Shown piece after piece: positions 59,606 through 64,000 of a stretch of 64,000 nucleotides of DNA. Origin of the DNA: Sipunculus nudus (Eukaryota > Annelida > Sipuncula > Golfingiida > Sipunculidae); contig CM049312.1 of the NCBI GenBank assembly GCA_026874595.1, positions 70,648,929-70,712,928 of the forward strand, read 5' to 3'. The notes under the pieces were generated by a model. The model made no database searches, was not told where the DNA came from, and saw only the letters and a list, made by a program, of their open reading frames with translations. Position 1 is the stretch's first letter. The number at the start of each line of letters is the position of its first letter. The position numbers and the translations under genes are program-made.

Positions 59606-59687
59606 CGCAGTCGGCAGGATTCGAACCTGCGCTGGGAGAGCCCAAAAGATTTCTAGTCTATTGCCTTAACCACTCGGCCACGACTGC
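59606..59687 (-). pseudogene. tRNA-Ser(AGA) copy 21, mutated
   Basis: Anticodon AGA and T arm kept. A mismatch is present in the anticodon stem (ATAGA facing TCTTT), and the variable arm and D stem also differ. The oligo-T terminator on its minus-strand 3' side is partly supplied by the A4 end. Confidence 0.65.
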
Positions 59688-59924
59688 TGCTTAGCACGTC
59701 TACACACATCTGGTCTTCTATCTGGTCGCATGGAAGGATTGTGTAGCCCATCACGAGTATGCAGCGTTGCACCGTGATAGAACGTAGCTGACTTGTTCAG
59801 AAACGAAAGGAACCTGATTGGGTTCTTACAATCTCAATAATCAGAAAATGCGTGCGTGCTCATCGACATTAATAATGATGTCTATAATTTTCACATGGGG
59901 CGCCCATGCTGTAAGTAGTCTTGG

Positions 59925-59992
59925 CCGAGTGGTTAAGGCGTTAGACATGAAATACAATGTGCTCTGCACGCGCAGGTTTAAATCCTGCAGGC
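59925..59992 (+). pseudogene. tRNA-Ser(TGA) copy 25, truncated, last of the array
   Basis: Substitutions in the acceptor (GTAG), anticodon stem and T loop (GGTTTAAATCC). The sequence breaks off after CTGCAGGC and continues into a core repeat. Confidence 0.85.
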
Positions 59993-60242
59993 CAAAATAT
60001 TGGTCCTGTGATCAGTTTGAAGCCAACCTGTCTGCCCAAACTGGTGTTATCATTCATAAACTAATTTGTGAATGGATGGGCCCTGTGACCTCAACCTTTG
60101 ATCTTGTTACCCCAAAATCAAAAGGAAACTTCCCCTATTGGCAGGTACACCACATGTTGATGATGGAAGTATTGAGATTAAAAGTTTGGCTTAAAATGCA
60201 TCCACAATCTTTCCAAAGTAGTGGATCCTGTGTTCTTGGGTT
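59993..60242. repeat. Core-repeat fragment related to families A and C
   Basis: Contains GTGACCTCAACCTTTGAT and AAAATGCATCCACAATCTTT, as in the 1-9337 core repeats. No termini. Confidence 0.7.
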
Positions 60243-60620
60243 CTAAATATGGATTTGTCCGATCATTTTCCAGTGACAACCAACCTTGTTATTAGTAAAC
60301 CAATAACACAAAACACAGTATCGAGTCAATATAAAACAATAACACAATATAAGAAAAGAAAGCATAATATTAATTATAATACCTCTAGAGATGTAGAAGT
60401 TTTAACGAGAACTCATAAGATAGAGAGGATTATACAACATGATTTGGAAAAAGGCACAGAAGAACTGAGAAATTTGATACTCTATATAGCAAATAAAACA
60501 TACATTAAAACTGTTAAGCCTAGTGTATCAGTTAAAGACCAACCACTATGGTGGAATCAGGAGTGTACAGAATTAAAGAGGAGAAAATACAATGCATTAA
60601 ATGAATGTAACGGGGTCGGA
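60243..60620 (+). pseudogene. LINE ORF2 fragment: end of endonuclease and linker
   Basis: Open from 60249. It begins MDLSDHFPVTT, where SDHxPV is the last catalytic block of the LINE endonuclease, and continues into a linker ending QPLWWNQECTELKRRKYNAL, a pattern seen just before RT in many LINEs. It is unlike the linker of the 14137-14637 element, so it is a second LINE family, on the opposite strand. RT is missing; the frame runs into a CT microsatellite. Confidence 0.75.
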
Positions 60621-60643
60621 AATAAGCGTTCGGGAGATGTTGG

Positions 60644-60669
60644 TCTCTCTCTCTCTCTCTCTCTCTCTC
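60644..60669. repeat. CT dinucleotide microsatellite
   Basis: Thirteen TC units at the junction between the LINE fragment and the probable LTR region. Confidence 0.9.
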
Positions 60670-60712
60670 GACCAAGAAAAAAAAGACGTCCAGTGGTGGT
60701 GTATACGTTTAC

Positions 60713-61295
60713 TACAAGATAGACAAAATAGAGATATGGCGTGCTGCCACAACCAACAGTATGAGCGGAATCCTGCTTTATAACACATGTTAACATACAT
60801 AAAGACATACGGAGATATACGATAAGAAAACACTCGCATGCATGTATTTCATGCATGAGAGTAAAAATGAAGACGGGTTCAGAGAGAGTAAAAATTACGT
60901 TTGCTCGAGAGCAAAACGGAAACCATGATTAAGCTCGAGTGAAAACTTCGTCAATATTACAAGGTAAGTTAAAGCATATATTCAGAGACTATTTAGAGAC
61001 GAGAGTTATAAAGGTGGTAATAAAATAAGAAACCTTTAACAATATGAAAAGTGGTAACTCACCTACAAGAAAGACAAAATAGAGATATGGCGTGCTGCCA
61101 CAACCAACAGTATGAGCGGAATGCCGTCTCCACGGCAAGAATTCCCGCTATTACCTGCTCTTTTGTTATGTAAAACGACCAAATCTTAAGGGGGAACTAT
61201 GGTCTGGATTGAGCAAAAAAAAAAATATAAAGCAACTCCCTGAGGGAGAACACAGGAAAGAACCAGACGAGTTTAAGATAGACCCGTTATATACA
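60713..61295 (-). repeat. Probable 3' LTR of the right-hand Gypsy element (left border uncertain)
   Basis: On the minus strand a purine tract AAGAGGGGGG (61296-61305) is followed directly by TGTATATAACGGG at 61295, as expected for a polypurine tract and LTR start. The left border is not defined. A 59-bp stretch beginning at ACAAGA is present twice (60713-60771 and 61064-61122), so the region may hold an internal duplication. The partner LTR is outside the window. Confidence 0.5.
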
Positions 61296-61421
61296 CCCCC
61301 CTCTTAAAAAAATGGCGACCCGACATCTAACACGAAACAAGATGGCTATGATACGATAGAATAAAGCAACCAATCATTATATATCAACACGTGCACACAG
61401 CGAAGTATGTCTTTACCTAAC

Positions 61422-64000
61422 TTAATCTATGACATAATCGCCAGAACGAAGATAGGCAGGTAACCGTTTCTGACGTGTTGACCTTCTTAATGGTCTAGGA
61501 GGCGATTCTATATTCACTGAAAGGGAAGGAGCATTATCAGGTGGAGGTATATATACAGGAGACTGGACCCAAGGGCCCTCGTTATCACACACCATGGAGG
61601 TAACAGACTCGTCATCCGAAATAACAGATTCAGCTGCAGATAGTACAGGTACATCATCTTGAATGTTAGTAAAAGTTGGTTCTGAAATAGAAAGATGATC
61701 ATTAATGGTATCATCATTAGACATGGAATGCTCAGAATCAATCACCATGATAATAGCATCGGAATCGTTTTCACTATAAGACGATAAATCACTGGAATTC
61801 TGAGAGTCCGGTACATTTCTCTGTACATTAGCGGTTGGCGGATCAGGAATGTAATCAATTGGCAGGAGAAGATTACGATGTAGTGTACGACTGAGCGAGG
61901 GATTGTCAATAGGAGAGACAACATAAACGGGTATCCCTGCTTTTGGTTGCATTTTAACAACATAAACCTGTTCTCCCCACTTATTCGCCAATTTGTGTTT
62001 TCCTGTAAAGGCTACATTACGAACTAACACGCGATCACCGATGTCAAGTACAGCGCCATGCGACCGACGGTCGTATAATTTCTTATGACGGTGTTTTGAA
62101 GCGGCGGAAGTGCGTTGGGCAATATCGTATGCCGTCGATAACTGATTTTTCAAATCAGAAACGTAAGTTCGGTATGCTTGTTGGTCAGTTGGACTGTCAG
62201 TTCCCAAAATTAAATCAATTGGGAGTTGAGGATGACGCCCAAACATTAAGAAAAACGGTGAATACCCGGTAGACTCGTTTTTGCTACAATTGTATGCATG
62301 AGTAAGTGGGCCAACGTGTTCTTTCCAGTTTCTCTTTTGTTCATCCTCCAGGGTACCCAACATACTTAAAAGTGTACGGTTAAAGCGTTCAACTGGGTTA
62401 CCCTGGGCATGGTAAGGAGTCGTACGAGATTTCTTTATACCACAGAGGCGACAAAGTTCACGTATCAATTGAGACTCGAACTGTCTACCTTGGTCACTAT
62501 GGATTCTACTAGGAAATCCATAGTGGTTTACAAAGGTATTCAGGAGCATCTTAGCAGTTTGTTTAGCCTTAGTACTTCGACAGGGCATCGCCATCGCGTA
62601 TCGAGTAAAATGGTCCGTCATTACGAGGACATTTTCTACCCCAACCCTAGAGGGCTCTATACTAAGAAAATCAATACAAAGTAGCTCCATCGGTCCATTG
62701 GAGGATAGGGAAACTAAAGGAGCAGTATCGGGCGGTGATTTTCGCCGTATACATCGAGGACATTCCCTGACATACTTTTCTATATCACGTGTCATCTTTG
62801 GCCAGAAAAACCTGTCTTGAGCAAGTTGTAATGTACGATTGCGACCAAGATGGCCGACGTCATCATGAATACCTGACATGGCAGTTTGTCGACATTGTGA
62901 AGGAACTACTAGCTGGAATTGTTCTTTCCCATCACACAGGCGACGACGGTAGAGAATCCCGTCCTTCAGAATAAGTGAATCTAAATACCTGAAAAGATAT
63001 ATCTGATCTGGCATTAAAGTGGGTTTACTTATTCGGGTACCATCCTTTAGGTACAGAATGAAGGGTTTCAACAGGTCATCCTGCCGCTGTGCAGAGCGTA
63101 TATCCTGCGGGTCCTGAAACAAAGATGTAGAAGGGATGTTCATACATAAGACAGTATCAGGCATACATGTTATGGTGGATATCAAAGCTGGTGTCGCCAC
63201 GTCGGGGTTACATATAGCCTTTACAACCTCAGGAGGTATATCTTGTCCTTCGCCTCTACCTTTATCTCGAATAGCTCTAGGAATTCGCGAGAGCGCGTCA
63301 GCATCGATGTTATGCTTTCCTGAGCGATATTGTATGCTAAACTCATAATTTGCAAGTTCGGCAATCCATCGTTGTCCTGTGGCATCAAGCTTTGCTGTGG
63401 AGAGAACATAAGTAAGGGGATTATTATCTGTAAAAACAGTGAAACGGGAGCCGTAAAGATAGTCTTTGAATTTATCTGTAATGCTCCACTTTAATGCTAG
63501 GAATTCCAACTTGTGCGCTGGATATCTAGACTCCGCTGGTGTTAAGCTGCGGCTTGCAAAAGCAATAGGTTTCTTCTCCCCATTCTGTTCCTGGTACAAA
63601 ATACCTGAAAGTCCACTGAAACTAGCATCAGTATGCAAAATAAAAGGACATGAAAAATCAGCAAAAGCAAGCACAGGAGCTGTGGATAAAGCATCAATCA
63701 ATGAGTCAAATGCATTTTGATGATCAGATGTCCAAATAAACGATGGAGTCGCTGAATTCGTAGATTTTACTCTTGCCTTTAATTTGCGCTGGTCTCCCTT
63801 CAGTAGATTATGGAGAGGTCTAGCCATAGCAGCAAAACCTTTTATGAACTTGCGATAAAAACCTGCAAATCCTAAAAATCTACGTACATCCTGGACACAG
63901 TTAGGTATTGGCCATTCCTTCAGAACCTGTATTTTGCTGGGATCAGTTTTAATTCCTTCTTTTGACACCACGTGACCTAAATACTTGATTTCTTGTTGAA
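61422..64000 (-). CDS. pol: Gypsy pol: end of RT, RNase H, integrase (continues beyond the right edge)
   Basis: Open from the window edge to the stop at 61422; numbering is from the internal ATG at 63971, upstream of which the frame reads QQEIKYLGHV. Residues 1-60: RT thumb and connection (RRFLGFAGFYRKFI). 108-230: RNase H with D115, E156, D182 and NIDADALSR. 360-410: integrase zinc finger with H369, H374, C404, C407. 430-530: integrase core with D434, D493 and E528, spacing 58 and 34, all present. 640-715: C-terminal integrase domain. The rest is an acidic serine-rich tail. All visible catalytic residues are kept and there is no frameshift, so this is the youngest-looking protein-coding element here. 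The enzyme copies and inserts the element's DNA. Confidence 0.95.
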   Translation of the reverse strand, partial: QQEIKYLGHVVSKEGIKTDPSKIQVLKEWPIPNCVQDVRRFLGFAGFYRKFIKGFAAMARPLHNLLKGDQRKLKARVKSTNSATPSFIWTSDHQNAFDSLIDALSTAPVLAFADFSCPFILHTDASFSGLSGILYQEQNGEKKPIAFASRSLTPAESRYPAHKLEFLALKWSITDKFKDYLYGSRFTVFTDNNPLTYVLSTAKLDATGQRWIAELANYEFSIQYRSGKHNIDADALSRIPRAIRDKGRGEGQDIPPEVVKAICNPDVATPALISTITCMPDTVLCMNIPSTSLFQDPQDIRSAQRQDDLLKPFILYLKDGTRISKPTLMPDQIYLFRYLDSLILKDGILYRRRLCDGKEQFQLVVPSQCRQTAMSGIHDDVGHLGRNRTLQLAQDRFFWPKMTRDIEKYVRECPRCIRRKSPPDTAPLVSLSSNGPMELLCIDFLSIEPSRVGVENVLVMTDHFTRYAMAMPCRSTKAKQTAKMLLNTFVNHYGFPSRIHSDQGRQFESQLIRELCRLCGIKKSRTTPYHAQGNPVERFNRTLLSMLGTLEDEQKRNWKEHVGPLTHAYNCSKNESTGYSPFFLMFGRHPQLPIDLILGTDSPTDQQAYRTYVSDLKNQLSTAYDIAQRTSAASKHRHKKLYDRRSHGAVLDIGDRVLVRNVAFTGKHKLANKWGEQVYVVKMQPKAGIPVYVVSPIDNPSLSRTLHRNLLLPIDYIPDPPTANVQRNVPDSQNSSDLSSYSENDSDAIIMVIDSEHSMSNDDTINDHLSISEPTFTNIQDDVPVLSAAESVISDDESVTSMVCDNEGPWVQSPVYIPPPDNAPSLSVNIESPPRPLRRSTRQKRLPAYLRSGDYVID

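Larger units (their letters stand above)
22415..59992. repeat. Tandem array of 1334-bp units, each with a divergent pair of serine tRNA genes
   Basis: Successive tRNA-Ser(TGA) starts from 34217 to 49448 are spaced 1333-1334 bp, except one 559-bp step (38219 to 38778). A full unit is tRNA-Ser(AGA) on minus, 227-bp spacer, tRNA-Ser(TGA) on plus, then 943 bp to the next AGA gene. The 943-bp part has no recognisable gene; a 113-codon plus-strand frame in most units simply reads through the tRNA. Interruptions: LTR element 25073-30027, A3 52108-54552, A4 57951-59602. Short units occur at 38219, 49448, 56298 and 56592. The middle of the array is highly uniform and both edges are decayed, as expected when homogenisation acts mainly inside an array. 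Confidence 0.95.

Noticed and set aside
59454-59645. 63-codon frame with repeated GRPS-type residues
   Set aside because: Translation of the GGCCGGCCGGA microsatellite in A4.
22415-59992. CRISPR array or centromeric satellite
   Set aside because: Units are 1.3 kb with functional-looking tRNA genes; no short repeat-spacer pattern and no cas-like frame. Centromere role has no support in the sequence.
62409-62684. Plus-strand frames opposite Gypsy pol
   Set aside because: Antisense shadows of a long, well-supported minus-strand pol frame.

Overview
The window is eukaryotic, animal-type repeat DNA. I recognise no host protein-coding gene. Its RNA genes are Pol III serine tRNA genes. Everything else that can be identified is mobile: LTR retrotransposons, a CR1-like LINE, and several non-coding families that look like Helentron-associated (HINE or 'pearl'-type) elements. 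A marine invertebrate, probably a bivalve mollusc, fits best. That is an inference from the element types and not a proof.

Layout. 1-9337: a large tandem block of family C. Each copy is a cassette of about 144-bp core repeats full of the motif TGACCTTGACCTTTGACC, a CGG microsatellite and a terminal hairpin, joined to the next by a spacer of about 180 bp. 9338-16680: a decayed CR1-like LINE on the minus strand (ORF1 with PHD finger and SGNH-like domain, ORF2 with endonuclease and RT). It is split by family A element A1 (10074-13558), which itself contains a nested family B element (10994-12046). 16681-18222: repeat fragments and unrecognised DNA. 18223-22414: a broken Gypsy element of Gmr1-like layout on the minus strand, split by a second family A copy (18985-21386).

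22415-59992: a tandem array with a unit of 1334 bp. Each unit carries tRNA-Ser(TGA) on the plus strand and tRNA-Ser(AGA) on the minus strand, transcribed divergently from a 227-bp spacer. I count 25 TGA and 21 AGA copies, fragments included. The central copies are identical to each other, while the outer ones are mutated or truncated. The array is interrupted by a 4955-bp LTR retrotransposon with exact 222-bp LTRs and a GCAT target duplication (25073-30027), and by family A copies A3 (52108-54552) and A4 (57951-59602). Inside it, a three-unit block of 4001 bp is repeated, and several short units record unequal exchange.

59993-64000: a core-repeat fragment, a plus-strand LINE fragment, a probable LTR, and an open Gypsy pol frame (RT end, RNase H, integrase) running off the right edge on the minus strand.

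How it fits together: the serine tRNA array is the only plausible host function. The transposons have landed in it and in one another, so order of insertion can be read from the nesting.
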